Part shown: one piece after another, positions 41,694-50,690 of the stretch
How the letters are laid out: each line of letters begins with the position of its first letter
How positions within the stretch are numbered: position 1 is the first letter of the stretch
NCBI GenBank assembly: GCA_028285585.1
Contig: JANQOU010000012.1
Coordinates: 94,493 to 158,492, forward strand
Direction of reading: 5' to 3'
DNA from: Acidimicrobiia bacterium
Lineage (GTDB): Bacteria; Actinomycetota; Acidimicrobiia; Spongiisociales; ZC4RG35
Length of the DNA: 64,000 nt
Program-made: the position numbers and the translations under genes
The notes under the pieces: model-generated
Databases searched by the model: none
The model's input: only the letters and a program-made list of their open reading frames with translations
What the model was told of the DNA's origin: nothing

Positions 41694-42740
41694 ATGAGAC
41701 ACCTCACCAGATCGATAGCCGCCTTTGCCCTCTTCGGGTTGTTGTTGACGGCTTGCTCTGACACCAGTCGTGAAGACACCGAGTCGCTGACCCTGATCGC
41801 CCACGACTCTTTCGCTTCTGCCGCCATCGAGATAGGCGCGTTCGACGCCTTCACTGAGGAAACCGGCATCGAAGTGAAGGTGATAGCAGCGGGCGACACG
41901 GGGACGCTGGTCAACCAGGCAGTGCTCACCAAGGACAACCCCTTGGCCGACGTGCTCTTCGGCGTTGACGACACCTTCCTGTCGCGAGCCTTGGACGAGG
42001 ACGTGTTCGCGGCCTACGAGTCGGACAGGTTGGACCGGTTAGTCGCCGGCCTTGCCGTCGACGAGCGGGTGACCCCGATCAGCTTCGGCGACGTATGCAT
42101 CAACTACGACAAGTCGTGGTTCGACAGCACTCAGATCCAAATCCCGGACGATCTGGGTGATCTAAGGCCCAACGTCCTCGCATCCCAACTGACGGTTCAG
42201 CATCCGGCCACTTCATCGCCGGGTCTTGCCTTCATGTTCGCCACCATCGACATCTACGGCGAAGACGGGTGGCTCGACTATTGGGCTCAGCTCAGGGATG
42301 CCGGAGTCAACGTCGCCGCCGACTGGGATTCTGCGTACTACGGCGAGTTCCGGCCGTATGGAGGTGCCAGCTCGATGGTGGTCTCCTATGCGTCGTCACC
42401 GCCAGCTGAGGTGATATTCGCCGAAGAGCCCCCCGACACGGCCCCGACGGGCGTCATCGAGGCCGGCTGCTACCGGCAAGTCGAGTATGCGGGCATCCTC
42501 GAAGGGACCGAGTTCCCCAACGCCGCGGGAGACCTCATCGACTACATGCTCGGCGTCGAATTCCAGGAGAAGATCCCACTCACCTGGTTCGTGTTCCCTG
42601 CGAACACCGAAGCTGAGCTGCCTCAAGAGTTCGTCGACCACACGACGATCCCAGACAGCCCGACCAGGTTCGATGCCGCGTACATCGCCGAGAACCGAGA
42701 CCGCTGGATCGACGAGTGGATTCAGGTGATGGAGGGTTGA
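41694..42740 (+). CDS. thiB: Thiamine ABC transporter substrate-binding lipoprotein
   Basis: 348 aa. Binds thiamine or its phosphates outside the membrane. Signal peptide with lipobox LLLTACSD (Cys ~20); body resembles ThiB: LTLIAHDSFASAAIEIGAFD, DVLFGVDDTFLSRAL, TPISFGDVCINYDKSWF, AFMFATIDIYGEDGW and TWFVFPANTEAELP. The TPP riboswitch directly upstream and the permease/ATPase downstream support the call. AAAGGAG lies 4 nt before the ATG. Stop and next start share TGATG. Confidence 0.93.
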   Translation: MRHLTRSIAAFALFGLLLTACSDTSREDTESLTLIAHDSFASAAIEIGAFDAFTEETGIEVKVIAAGDTGTLVNQAVLTKDNPLADVLFGVDDTFLSRALDEDVFAAYESDRLDRLVAGLAVDERVTPISFGDVCINYDKSWFDSTQIQIPDDLGDLRPNVLASQLTVQHPATSSPGLAFMFATIDIYGEDGWLDYWAQLRDAGVNVAADWDSAYYGEFRPYGGASSMVVSYASSPPAEVIFAEEPPDTAPTGVIEAGCYRQVEYAGILEGTEFPNAAGDLIDYMLGVEFQEKIPLTWFVFPANTEAELPQEFVDHTTIPDSPTRFDAAYIAENRDRWIDEWIQVMEG

Positions 42741-44290
42741 TGAGAAAGATCCGGTGGGGATGGGTGGCAGTCGCTGCTGTCCCCACCGTGTTCATCGGCT
42801 ACTTCTTCGCCTACCCCGTCGCCCGGATCCTGATTCTCGGCTTGTCCGAAATCGGAGAAGGCTTCAGCGGGGTCGAGGCCCGGCTCTTCAGAGTCGGCTG
42901 GTTCACACTCTGGCAAGCGGCGCTATCGACGCTGCTGACGATCGTGGTCGCAGCACCCATGACTTGGGCGGTCTCGACCTACGAGTTCAAGGGCCGGCGG
43001 CTCGCCATGGCCCTGGTGACAGTCCCCTTCGTGCTCCCGACCGTTGTGGTCGGAACCGCCTTCCTGTCACTCGGCGTGAGCGAATCGGTCGCCGCCATCC
43101 TGGCCGCCCACGTCTTCTTCAACGTGGCAGTGGTGGTGCGCACCGTCTCGGCGCTCTGGTCGCGGATCGACCCCAGCCTCCAGGAGGCTGCTCGCGTTTT
43201 GGGTGCCAGCGAATGGAGAGTGTTCCGCGAAGTCACGTTCCCCCTGCTCAGGCCGGCTATCGCCGCAGCATCGTCGATCGTCTTCCTGTTCACCTTCACC
43301 TCGTTCGGGGTGGTGCTGATCCTCGGCGGCTTCCGCCATGCGACTCTCGAGGTCGAGATCTATAGGCAGGCGGTGACCCTCTTTGACCTCCCACTGGCAG
43401 CTGCTCTAGCAGTGGTGCAGCTGCTTGGAGTTAGCGTCGCCCTCTGGGCTTATGCCCGATACCAAGAGCGCAGGAGTGTCACCTGGACACTGGACAGAGC
43501 CACCAGGCAGCCACTCCCAGCCGGGCGCCGACGCTGGGTGGTGGCAGGCGTCGTCACATTGACCATCGGCCTTCTGATGGTTCCCCTGGCCACGCTCGTC
43601 ACCCGGACCCTGAGCCCAGATCTCTATCTCCGGCTCCTCCAAACCGACCCAGTTGTGGGCTCGCCGGCAGAGGCAATGAGGAACAGCCTTCTCTTCGCTG
43701 CCGTGGCCATGGCGATCGCCCTCGTCGTCGGCATCACCGCGGCCACTGTCATCACCTCCAAGAGAGGCCGACTCTCCACGTGGTTCGACATGGTCTTGAT
43801 GCTTCCTTTGGGCACGTCCGCTGTGACGGTCGGCTTCGGTTTCATCGTTGCCCTCGATTGGCCGATCGACCTGAGAGCAACCCTGTGGCTGATCCCTATC
43901 GCCCACGCTCTGGTCGCGGTTCCCTTTGTGGTGAGGTCCACCGTGCCCACCTTGCGAGCCATCCCGCCCGAGTTGCGGGAAGCAGCTGCCACCCTCGGAG
44001 CGAAGCCGTCGCGGGTGTGGCGGCACATCGATCTGCCCATCGTCAGCCGTGCCGCCGGGGTCGGAGCAGGTTTCGCGTTCGTCATCTCCCTAGGCGAATT
44101 CGGAGCGACATCTTTCATCGCGAGACCGACGACGCCAACAATGCCGACGATGATCTTCCGGTTTCTCGCGCGGCCCGGACAGACTTCATTCGGCATGGCT
44201 ATGACCATGGCCGTGCTGCTTGCCGCGGTGACGACGTTGGTCGTGATGTGGATGGATCGAGCCCAAGCCGGCGATTTGGGGCGTTTCTGA
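42740..44290 (+). CDS. thiP: Thiamine ABC transporter permease
   Basis: 516 aa, two fused six-helix permease halves. Each has an EAA loop: DPSLQEAARVLGASEWRVFR and PELREAAATLGAKPSRVWR, which contact the ATPase. The fused form is normal for ThiP. ATG 42740 overlaps the thiB stop (TGATG), as does its own stop with the next gene, so all three are coupled. Confidence 0.93.
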   Translation: MRKIRWGWVAVAAVPTVFIGYFFAYPVARILILGLSEIGEGFSGVEARLFRVGWFTLWQAALSTLLTIVVAAPMTWAVSTYEFKGRRLAMALVTVPFVLPTVVVGTAFLSLGVSESVAAILAAHVFFNVAVVVRTVSALWSRIDPSLQEAARVLGASEWRVFREVTFPLLRPAIAAASSIVFLFTFTSFGVVLILGGFRHATLEVEIYRQAVTLFDLPLAAALAVVQLLGVSVALWAYARYQERRSVTWTLDRATRQPLPAGRRRWVVAGVVTLTIGLLMVPLATLVTRTLSPDLYLRLLQTDPVVGSPAEAMRNSLLFAAVAMAIALVVGITAATVITSKRGRLSTWFDMVLMLPLGTSAVTVGFGFIVALDWPIDLRATLWLIPIAHALVAVPFVVRSTVPTLRAIPPELREAAATLGAKPSRVWRHIDLPIVSRAAGVGAGFAFVISLGEFGATSFIARPTTPTMPTMIFRFLARPGQTSFGMAMTMAVLLAAVTTLVVMWMDRAQAGDLGRF

Positions 44291-44985
44291 TGTTGCGAGT
44301 CGAGTCAATGGATGTCTACCTCTCGGGGTCAGCAATCCTCACCGGAATCGACTTCGAACTGCCCAAAGGTGAGGTGGCCGCCATCCTCGGGCCATCTGGC
44401 TGTGGCAAGTCGACGCTGTTGCGAACCATCGCCGGCCTGGTGGCACCCAGCTCGGGAGATGTTCTCTGGGACGGTGGCTCCGTGCTCGACGTGCCCACAC
44501 ACCAGAGGCAGTTCGGGCTGATGTTCCAGGGCTACGCCCTGTTCCCACACATGACCGTGGCAGAGAACGTCGGGTTCGGGTTGAAGATGGGCGGGCACGA
44601 ATCCATCGACGCACAAGTCGCCGACGCGCTCACGAGCGTCGGGTTGAGCGGGTTCGAACGACGGCAGATTGAGACGTTGAGCGGAGGAGAGCGGCAACGA
44701 GTCGCCTTGGCGAGGACGCTTGCCCCCCGGCCACGACTGGTGATGCTGGACGAGCCTCTCGGAGCCTTGGACCGAAATCTCAGAGCAGAGCTTCTGGCGG
44801 AAACTTCCCGACTTCTGGCAGGAGACCAGACGACGGCCATCGTGGTCACCCACGATCGCGATGAGGCGGTGGCGATGAGCGACTGGCTGGCCGTGATGCG
44901 CTCCGGCCGCATAGTGCAAACCGGCACTGTGGATGAGATACTCGAGGACCCCGCAGACAACTGGGTCCATGACTTCATCAGCTGA
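44290..44985 (+). CDS. thiQ: Thiamine ABC transporter ATP-binding protein
   Basis: 231 aa. Walker A GPSGCGKSTLL, Q loop FGLMFQGYALFPHMTV, signature LSGGERQRVALART, Walker B LVMLDEPLGALDR, switch His in VVTHDRDEA. The final residues overlap the M20 peptidase gene by 17 nt. Confidence 0.93.
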   Translation: MLRVESMDVYLSGSAILTGIDFELPKGEVAAILGPSGCGKSTLLRTIAGLVAPSSGDVLWDGGSVLDVPTHQRQFGLMFQGYALFPHMTVAENVGFGLKMGGHESIDAQVADALTSVGLSGFERRQIETLSGGERQRVALARTLAPRPRLVMLDEPLGALDRNLRAELLAETSRLLAGDQTTAIVVTHDRDEAVAMSDWLAVMRSGRIVQTGTVDEILEDPADNWVHDFIS

Positions 44986-46321
44986 CACGCTCACCGAACG
45001 CTTCCTCGAGAACCTCGCTGCTGCGGTTCGCATCGAAACCGTCAATCACGGCAGCGATAGCGCAGATTCGGAAGCGTTTCAGAGCCTTCACGAGCTGCTC
45101 GCGCAGAGTTATCCACTCGTCCACTCGAAGTGCAGTGTCGAGAAGGTCAACGACCTATCACTGCTGATCACCTGGGAGGGAACCGACCCCGATCTCGAAC
45201 CACTTGTGGTCATGGCTCATCAAGACGTGGTTCCGGTCGAGCCAGGCACGGAAGCCGACTGGGAGCAGCCTCCGTTCTCCGGAGCCGTGGAGGACGAATA
45301 TCTCTGGGGCCGAGGCGCACTCGACGACAAGGGCCAGCTGATAGCTCTACTCGAGGCGGCCGAGCACTTGCTGGAAGATGGGTTCGAACCGCGACGCACC
45401 ATCATCATCGTGTCCGGCCACGACGAGGAGAGCGGTGGGTTCTCAGGAGCGCAGCCAATCTCCAACTTGCTGGCAACTCGGGGAATCACTCCTTTCTTCG
45501 TCGTCGACGAAGGCGGAGGAATCGTGAAGAGCCTGCCCGGCCTGAGCAAAGAACCTGTTGCACTGGTCAAGACGTCGGAGAAGGGCTCGGTGACCGTCCG
45601 GCTCACGGCCCGCGGTGAGGGTGGTCACAGCTCCGCACCCAATCTGCCCACGACGATCGGAAAGCTGGCGAAAGCACTGCGAAGCCTGGAAGCCAATCAG
45701 CTGCCTGCCCGGCTCGATGTCATGGAGCCAACCCTCCAAGCTCTGCTTCCCAGGATGGGGAGAGTCACCCGAACGCTCTTCTCCAACCTGCGTGTGACCA
45801 GTGGGGCTGTGATCCGGCTTCTGGGCAGACGACCGGAGACCAACGCCATGATCCGCACCACCACGGCGATCACGATGGTCCGAGGAGGGGTGAAGGAGAA
45901 CGTTCTCCCCCAGGAGGCGTGGGCTGTCGTCAACTTCCGGATCATCCCCGGAGACTCCGTTCAGTCGGTGATCGACTTCGTCCGGAAGAAGGTGGGAAAA
46001 GACGTCGAAGTGGAGACAGAGGGCGAGTGGAACAGTGAGCCGAGCGGCGTGTCTTCCACGACTTCCGAGGCCTGGCAGTCGCTGAGCGGTGTGATCGGCG
46101 AAGTCTTCCCCGAAGCCCAGGTGACGCCCTGGACGCTGATCGCCGCCACCGACTCACGGCACTTCGAAGGCATCGCCAGCGACATCTACGGCTTCTCACC
46201 CTTCCTCCTGGAGATGAGTGACATGGAGAGAATCCACGGGACCGGCGAGCGCATGCTGGTCGAAGGCGCCGGCCGCGCCGTGCGGTTCTACGCCCGGCTC
46301 TACGAGTCAGTCTGCTCCTGA
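44969..46321 (+). CDS. M20 family zinc peptidase/amidohydrolase
   Basis: 450 aa. Metal and catalytic residues in VMAHQDVVPVEPGTEADW, WGRGALDDKGQLIALLEAAE, SGHDEESGGFSGA, and a late AATDSRHF. A dimerisation lid occupies ~220-350 (RLTARGEGGHSSAPN). Probably a carboxypeptidase or N-acyl amidohydrolase. It is co-transcribed with thiBPQ through a 17 nt overlap; thiamine-related amidohydrolysis is an open possibility but nothing in the sequence proves it. Confidence 0.87.
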   Translation: MTSSADTLTERFLENLAAAVRIETVNHGSDSADSEAFQSLHELLAQSYPLVHSKCSVEKVNDLSLLITWEGTDPDLEPLVVMAHQDVVPVEPGTEADWEQPPFSGAVEDEYLWGRGALDDKGQLIALLEAAEHLLEDGFEPRRTIIIVSGHDEESGGFSGAQPISNLLATRGITPFFVVDEGGGIVKSLPGLSKEPVALVKTSEKGSVTVRLTARGEGGHSSAPNLPTTIGKLAKALRSLEANQLPARLDVMEPTLQALLPRMGRVTRTLFSNLRVTSGAVIRLLGRRPETNAMIRTTTAITMVRGGVKENVLPQEAWAVVNFRIIPGDSVQSVIDFVRKKVGKDVEVETEGEWNSEPSGVSSTTSEAWQSLSGVIGEVFPEAQVTPWTLIAATDSRHFEGIASDIYGFSPFLLEMSDMERIHGTGERMLVEGAGRAVRFYARLYESVCS

Positions 46322-46327
46322 ACGACA

Positions 46328-46355
46328 AACACCCCCTCCCTGAGGAGAGGGTGTT
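46328..46355 (+). terminator. Stem-loop terminator after the thi operon
   Basis: AACACCCCCTCC-CTGA-GGAGAGGGTGTT, 12 bp stem with one mismatch and a tetraloop, 7 nt after the M20 peptidase stop. No long T tract follows. Confidence 0.7.
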
Positions 46356-46394
46356 GTCTACCTGGGCGGTGAGGGAGGAAGATGTGGAGACGCC

Positions 46395-47051
46395 TCAGGC
46401 ACTCTCCGTGCTGTCATCCGGACGCTTGCTGTCGCGGAGCTCACGAAGCTCTTCAATGGTGATGACGCCGTCATCGAGGTAGTCCTCGATTCCGTCGATC
46501 TGCTTCAGCGGATGGTCGTCGCTCAACTCGTCGAACTCTGCCTGGTCGATTCCGCCGTCGTCGAGAAGCGCTCCAAATCGGGCACCTCTCTTAAAGGCGT
46601 CACGCCTAGGGTGCGGCTTGGCCTCACGGATCTCCTCTTGGGTCAGCTCGCCATCGGCCCATGCCTCTTCGAGAGCTTCCGAGGTGAACAGCCGGTGATC
46701 CTCGGGCACGCCCGCGTCGAGCAGCTCTGCCTCTGTGGCGACGCCATCTTCAAATGCGTCTTCGATGGCAGACTTGACCGCCTCACGCTCGGCTCTCGCC
46801 TCACTTGCGGCGCTCTCGACGTTGGAGAGGACATTGTCGGCGGTGGCCTGATCGATCTCGCCGTTGCTGACCATGTCGCTCAGGACCGAGCTCAGGAATT
46901 CGAGGCCTCGTGTGAAGAACCCCTTGCCTTCGCCTTCTGCCGACTCTTCCTGAGCCGACGCAGTTCCCGGCGCCGAGACGATCGAGGTGACGAAGCCGGC
47001 CCCTACCAGGAGGCCCCCGGCGACGAGGGCCGCCAGAACCTTGTTTCTCAT
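46395..47051 (-). CDS. Exported protein with degenerate EF-hand-like repeats
   Basis: 218 aa. Signal peptide with AxA cleavage site (VSAPGTASAQEE). The mature protein is acidic and shows five D/N-x-G-x-I/L/V-x-x-x-E/A loops: SNGEIDQATAD, FEDGVATEAELL, WADGELTQEEIRE, DDGGIDQAEFDEL, LDDGVITIEELREL. These resemble half EF-hands in which the first loop residues are missing or shifted. Possible Ca2+ binding outside the cell. The start follows CTATGAG; repeat copy 2 lies upstream. Function unknown. Confidence 0.7.
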   Translation of the reverse strand: MRNKVLAALVAGGLLVGAGFVTSIVSAPGTASAQEESAEGEGKGFFTRGLEFLSSVLSDMVSNGEIDQATADNVLSNVESAASEARAEREAVKSAIEDAFEDGVATEAELLDAGVPEDHRLFTSEALEEAWADGELTQEEIREAKPHPRRDAFKRGARFGALLDDGGIDQAEFDELSDDHPLKQIDGIEDYLDDGVITIEELRELRDSKRPDDSTESA

Positions 47052-47156
47052 AGCTACTCCTTTGTGTGGGTTGGCAGCTTGAGGTCAAGTCTCCGATCAA
47101 CTTGTTAGAGAGCGGTGAAGCCCAAGTGAGACTTAAGTCATCCCCCCGGTACCTGC

Positions 47157-47266
47157 AACCTCAGGTAATACGGCCCAAATACGGGCCCTATGGCCTCCGG
47201 TTCGCCGAATCCCTCGCCAACCTGAGGCCATAGCGACCAGATACGGGGGCGTTATTACCTGAGGTT
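47157..47266. repeat. Dispersed inverted-repeat element, copy 2
   Basis: 110 bp related to copy 1 at 25764-25871: same ends (AACCTCAGGTAATA..., complement GTTATTACCTGAGGTT), same inner GGCCATAG-type arms, different loop. It ends 5 bp beyond the stop of the thioesterase gene and lies upstream of the EF-hand-like gene, the same arrangement as copy 1. Confidence 0.85.
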
Positions 47267-47271
47267 CGCGG

Positions 47272-47703
47272 TTAGGGGTGGATGGTGGATTGGGTGTGGA
47301 GGGCGAAGCCCTCGGGAACGCGTCGAGGGCGCCCGTCGAGATCGGTGAAGGCCGCCGTCACCTGGAGCCGGGCGATCTCCTCGTCGTCGCCCCTGGTCAT
47401 CACCTGATCCCAACTCATGCGAACACGGCCTGTGCCGCTGACCCATGTCCTGATCGTGAGCTCCTCACCGAACCTGGCCGCGGCCAGGAACCGCGCGGCG
47501 ATCTCAACCACCACGATCTGTGAGCCCTGTGACTTGAGGATGTCCATCCCCCAGCCTGAGTCGGCCAGATACTCGATCCGGGCTGTCTCGAAGTATGCGA
47601 AGTAGTTGGTGTGGTTGACGTGGTCGTAGGGGTCCAGTTCGTAGAACCGGACCTTGAGCGAAGTGGTGTGGATGTCGCGATCAGTGGGCAGATCGAGAGC
47701 CAA
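47272..47703 (-). CDS. Acyl-CoA thioesterase, 4-hydroxybenzoyl-CoA type
   Basis: 143 aa, hot-dog fold. RFYELDPYDHVNHTNYFAYF contains the catalytic Asp and the family D-x-x-x-H-V-N motif; FETARIEYLAD and RARFGEELTIRTWV-like AARFGEELTIRTWV complete it. TTG start with GAGGAGAGAGA upstream. Hydrolyses short or aromatic acyl-CoAs. Confidence 0.85.
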   Translation of the reverse strand: MALDLPTDRDIHTTSLKVRFYELDPYDHVNHTNYFAYFETARIEYLADSGWGMDILKSQGSQIVVVEIAARFLAAARFGEELTIRTWVSGTGRVRMSWDQVMTRGDDEEIARLQVTAAFTDLDGRPRRVPEGFALHTQSTIHP

Positions 47704-47747
47704 TCTCTCTCCTCTGGGGGGGAAAGGCCAACGCTACCCTCGCCATC

Positions 47748-48761
47748 ATGAAGGCCTGGCAGCTAACTGACACCACCGGCATCGACGCCTACGTCCTCAA
47801 CGACATCGACGAGCCGTCACCGGGGCCGGGTGAAGTCCGAGTGGCCATCAAGCGGTCCGGCCTCAACCACCTTGATCTATGGGTCGCTCAGGGACTTCCC
47901 GCCCCCGGGAAACTCCCGCACACCGGAGGCTCGGACGGCGCCGGAGTCGTGGACGCGGTCGGAGAGGGTGTGGCCGGTTTCGAAGTTGGCGACGAAGTGA
48001 TCGTCGACCCCTCGATGTCTTGTGGGTCATGTGATCACTGCCGACGTGATGAGATCGTCTACTGCCCCGAGTTCGGCATCCTCGGCGAGCACCATCCCGG
48101 GACCTTCACCGAGAAGGTCGTGATCCCGACCATCAACGCCGTCCGCAAGCCCGGTGTCGTCGACTGGGATGTCGCCGGATCGTTCGGACTGGCGTCGGTC
48201 ACCGCGCTCCGAATGCTGGAGAAGGCCGGCCTGAAACGTGGCCAAACCGTGCTGGTCGTCGGAGTTGGCGGCGGAGTCTCAGCCTCGGCGATGCAGCTGG
48301 CAATGGCTCAGGGTGCCGAGGTTCTTGTCACGTCCCGGTCGCAGGAGAAGATCGATTGGGCTATTACCGAAGGCGCCACGGCAGGGTTCGACTCCACGTC
48401 GGAATTCGGCAAGGAGATCTCCACCCAAGGCGGCGTCGATCTCGTCATCGACAATGTCGGGCCAGCCACCCTCAAGCAGTCCATGCGAGCAACCAAAGCC
48501 GGAGGCCGGATTGCCATCTGCGGTGCGACCAGCGGGCCCAAGTTCGACCTGACCCTTCCTCAGCTTTGGTTCAAGCAGCTCGAGCTGATCGGATCTTCCA
48601 TGGGAAACCACGCCGAGTTCGCCCGGGCGCTGAACTGGATCGCAATCGGCAAGGCGAAGTCACCCGTCGCCAAGGTGTTTGGCTTCGATGAGCTGCCTGA
48701 CGCCCTCCGCTACCTCGACTCAGGAGAGCAGGTCGGCAACGTGGCCGTCGCCCACGACTAG
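47748..48761 (+). CDS. Zinc-type medium-chain alcohol dehydrogenase/quinone oxidoreductase
   Basis: 337 aa. MDR fold: GGSDGAGVVDAVGEGV, structural-zinc cysteines in CGSCDHCRRDEIVYC, and the NAD(P) loop VLVVGVGGGVSASAMQLA. Catalytic zinc ligands are only partly conserved. TACCCT ends 7 nt before the ATG. Substrate unknown. Confidence 0.88.
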   Translation: MKAWQLTDTTGIDAYVLNDIDEPSPGPGEVRVAIKRSGLNHLDLWVAQGLPAPGKLPHTGGSDGAGVVDAVGEGVAGFEVGDEVIVDPSMSCGSCDHCRRDEIVYCPEFGILGEHHPGTFTEKVVIPTINAVRKPGVVDWDVAGSFGLASVTALRMLEKAGLKRGQTVLVVGVGGGVSASAMQLAMAQGAEVLVTSRSQEKIDWAITEGATAGFDSTSEFGKEISTQGGVDLVIDNVGPATLKQSMRATKAGGRIAICGATSGPKFDLTLPQLWFKQLELIGSSMGNHAEFARALNWIAIGKAKSPVAKVFGFDELPDALRYLDSGEQVGNVAVAHD

Positions 48762-49237
48762 GGCTTGGGCAGACGCACGAAGGGGATCACCGCACTCACT
48801 CGAGCGACATGTCCTTCGGTGGTCTCGCCTGGCTCGTCCAACATGTAGTTGGCGAGTTTCTTCAATGCTCTTGGGTGAGCCTCGGCGTACTTGCTGAGCA
48901 CCCGGTGGGCTTCATCCGCATCGATCGGCTCGGCTTCCGTCTCGTAGGTGGAACTCCCTAGTTGCACCGCGACGGTCGGGTTGGCCGTGATGTTCTTGTG
49001 CCAGTGGGCCTTCGTGCCCCAAGCCGACGCCAGATAGACGGCGTCGGGCTCGTCGGCCACCACCTCGAGCACGGCCCTGCGCTTCTTCCCGGACTTGTGC
49101 CCGATCGTCTCGAGAAGCAGAAAGCGATGCCGGAGCAGGAATCCGAGTTTCGCCCTGTAGAACCAGATAGGAGCTCGGTAGAGCCATCTCTTGATCCCTT
49201 TCGGGGAACCCTGGCCTTCCAGTCTTGCCTCAGACAT
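48758..49237 (-). CDS. Deazaflavin (F420)-dependent nitroreductase (Ddn family)
   Basis: 159 aa. Ddn-type split barrel: LLLETIGHKSGKKRRAVLEV, YLASAWGTKAHWHKNITANP, and VAVQLGSSTYETEA, matching F420H2-dependent reductases. An N-terminal amphipathic helix (RAPIWFYRAKLGFLLRH) may bind membrane. TAGGCT ends 6 nt before the ATG. Overlaps the MDR gene end by 4 nt, convergent. Confidence 0.88.
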   Translation of the reverse strand: MSEARLEGQGSPKGIKRWLYRAPIWFYRAKLGFLLRHRFLLLETIGHKSGKKRRAVLEVVADEPDAVYLASAWGTKAHWHKNITANPTVAVQLGSSTYETEAEPIDADEAHRVLSKYAEAHPRALKKLANYMLDEPGETTEGHVARVSAVIPFVRLPKP

Positions 49238-49263
49238 AAGGGGAGCCTAGGTTCCTCGCCGAT

Positions 49264-50397
49264 ATGCAGATAGCGGTGCCGGCCGAGGCATCAGACGAAC
49301 GGCGGGTGGCGCTCACCCCCGAAGTGGTCGCAAAGCTGACCGAGGACGGTCATTCGGTGACCATTGAGGATGGACTCGGCAACAGAGCTGGATTCACCAA
49401 CGAGGCGTACACCGAGGCTGGTGCCACGGTGAGCGGCGACCCCTTGAACGGAGCCGACCTCGTTGCGGTGGTCGGCCCACCCTCGCCAGCACTTGCCTCC
49501 CGAGTCTCCGCAGGTTCCGCTCTGGTGGGCTTTCTCGACCCTTTCTCCTCGGAAGAGCTGGTGCGGGTCCTTGCCGGCCAGAGCATCACGGCGTTCTCGA
49601 TGGAGGCGATCCCGCGAACCACGCTCGCCCAGAGCATGGACGCCCTCTCGTCACAAGCGACCGCAGCTGGGTATCACGCCGTTCTGCTGGCGGCCGCGGC
49701 AACCCCCCGGTTCTTCCCGATGCTGACCACCGCAGCGGGAACCATCCCGCCGGTCAAGGCACTGGTGCTCGGTGCCGGCGTGGCCGGCCTCCAAGCGATA
49801 GCCACAGCCAAACGGCTCGGCGCGGTCGTGTCCGCCTACGACATCAGGCCTGAAGTCAAAGAGCAGATCGAGAGCCTCGGAGCCAAGTTCGTTGCAGCCC
49901 CCCTCGACGAGTCGGCGGCATCGTCATCCGGCTACGCCAAAGAAGTCGCCGACGAGACCCAGCGAAGACAACAGGCGACACTCACCCCGGCTGTAGCCGA
50001 TGCCGACGTGGTGATCACCACCGCTCAGGTCCCAGGTCGGGCAGCGCCTCTGCTCGTCAGCAGGGAGATGGTCGAAGGCATGCGGCCTGGCTCGGTCGTT
50101 GTCGATGTCGCTGCGCCGACCGGAGGCAACTGTGAGCTGACCAAGCCGGGCGAGACCATCACTCACAACGATGTCACCATCATCGGCCCCACCGACCTGC
50201 CGGGCAGAGTGGCGGTTGACGCCTCTCAGATGTACGCCAGGAACATCGCTTCGTTCATCAGCCGGATCAGCAACGACGAAGGGAACATCGTGTTCGACTG
50301 GGAGGACCAGATCGTCAAGGAAGCGTGCATCACTCATGGCGGGAAGGTGACCCACCCTGTGACCAGGCGCCAGCTGGGGATGGAGGAGTTGTCGTGA
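49264..50397 (+). CDS. pntAA: NAD(P) transhydrogenase subunit alpha part 1
   Basis: 377 aa. NAD(H)-binding domain I of proton-translocating transhydrogenase: IAVPAEASDERRVALTPEVV, LVLGAGVAGLQAIATAKRLG, and VSAYDIRPEVKEQIESLGAKF. The soluble domain is encoded apart from the membrane part, as in Rhodospirillum-type three-gene operons. Overlaps pntAB by 4 nt. Confidence 0.94.
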   Translation: MQIAVPAEASDERRVALTPEVVAKLTEDGHSVTIEDGLGNRAGFTNEAYTEAGATVSGDPLNGADLVAVVGPPSPALASRVSAGSALVGFLDPFSSEELVRVLAGQSITAFSMEAIPRTTLAQSMDALSSQATAAGYHAVLLAAAATPRFFPMLTTAAGTIPPVKALVLGAGVAGLQAIATAKRLGAVVSAYDIRPEVKEQIESLGAKFVAAPLDESAASSSGYAKEVADETQRRQQATLTPAVADADVVITTAQVPGRAAPLLVSREMVEGMRPGSVVVDVAAPTGGNCELTKPGETITHNDVTIIGPTDLPGRVAVDASQMYARNIASFISRISNDEGNIVFDWEDQIVKEACITHGGKVTHPVTRRQLGMEELS

Positions 50398-50690
50398 GCA
50401 TCCTTGTGATAGGCATCACGGTTTTCGTCCTGGCGGCGTTCGTCGGCTTCGAGGTAATCAGCAAGGTGCCACCGACGCTTCACACGCCACTGATGTCCGG
50501 TGCCAACGCCATCTCCGGTATCACCATCATCGGCGCAATCACTGCTGCGGGGCTGGGTGCCACTCCCCTCGCCCAAGTCCTCGGGTTCCTCGCTGTCGTG
50601 ACGGCGACGATCAACGTTGTTGGTGGCTTCTTGGTGACCGACCGCATGCTCGAGATGTTCAAGAGCCGCGGGGAACGAGACAAGAGATGA
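50394..50690 (+). CDS. pntAB: NAD(P) transhydrogenase subunit alpha part 2
   Basis: 98 aa from GTG. Three membrane helices; FVGFEVISKVPPTLHTPLMS and NAISGITIIGAI are the conserved PntAB motifs. ATGA overlap with pntB. Forms the membrane half of domain II. Confidence 0.93.
   Translation: MSILVIGITVFVLAAFVGFEVISKVPPTLHTPLMSGANAISGITIIGAITAAGLGATPLAQVLGFLAVVTATINVVGGFLVTDRMLEMFKSRGERDKR

Noticed and set aside
43406..44026. 206-codon minus-strand ORF inside thiP
   Set aside because: His/Gly-rich antisense composition typical of high-GC shadows.
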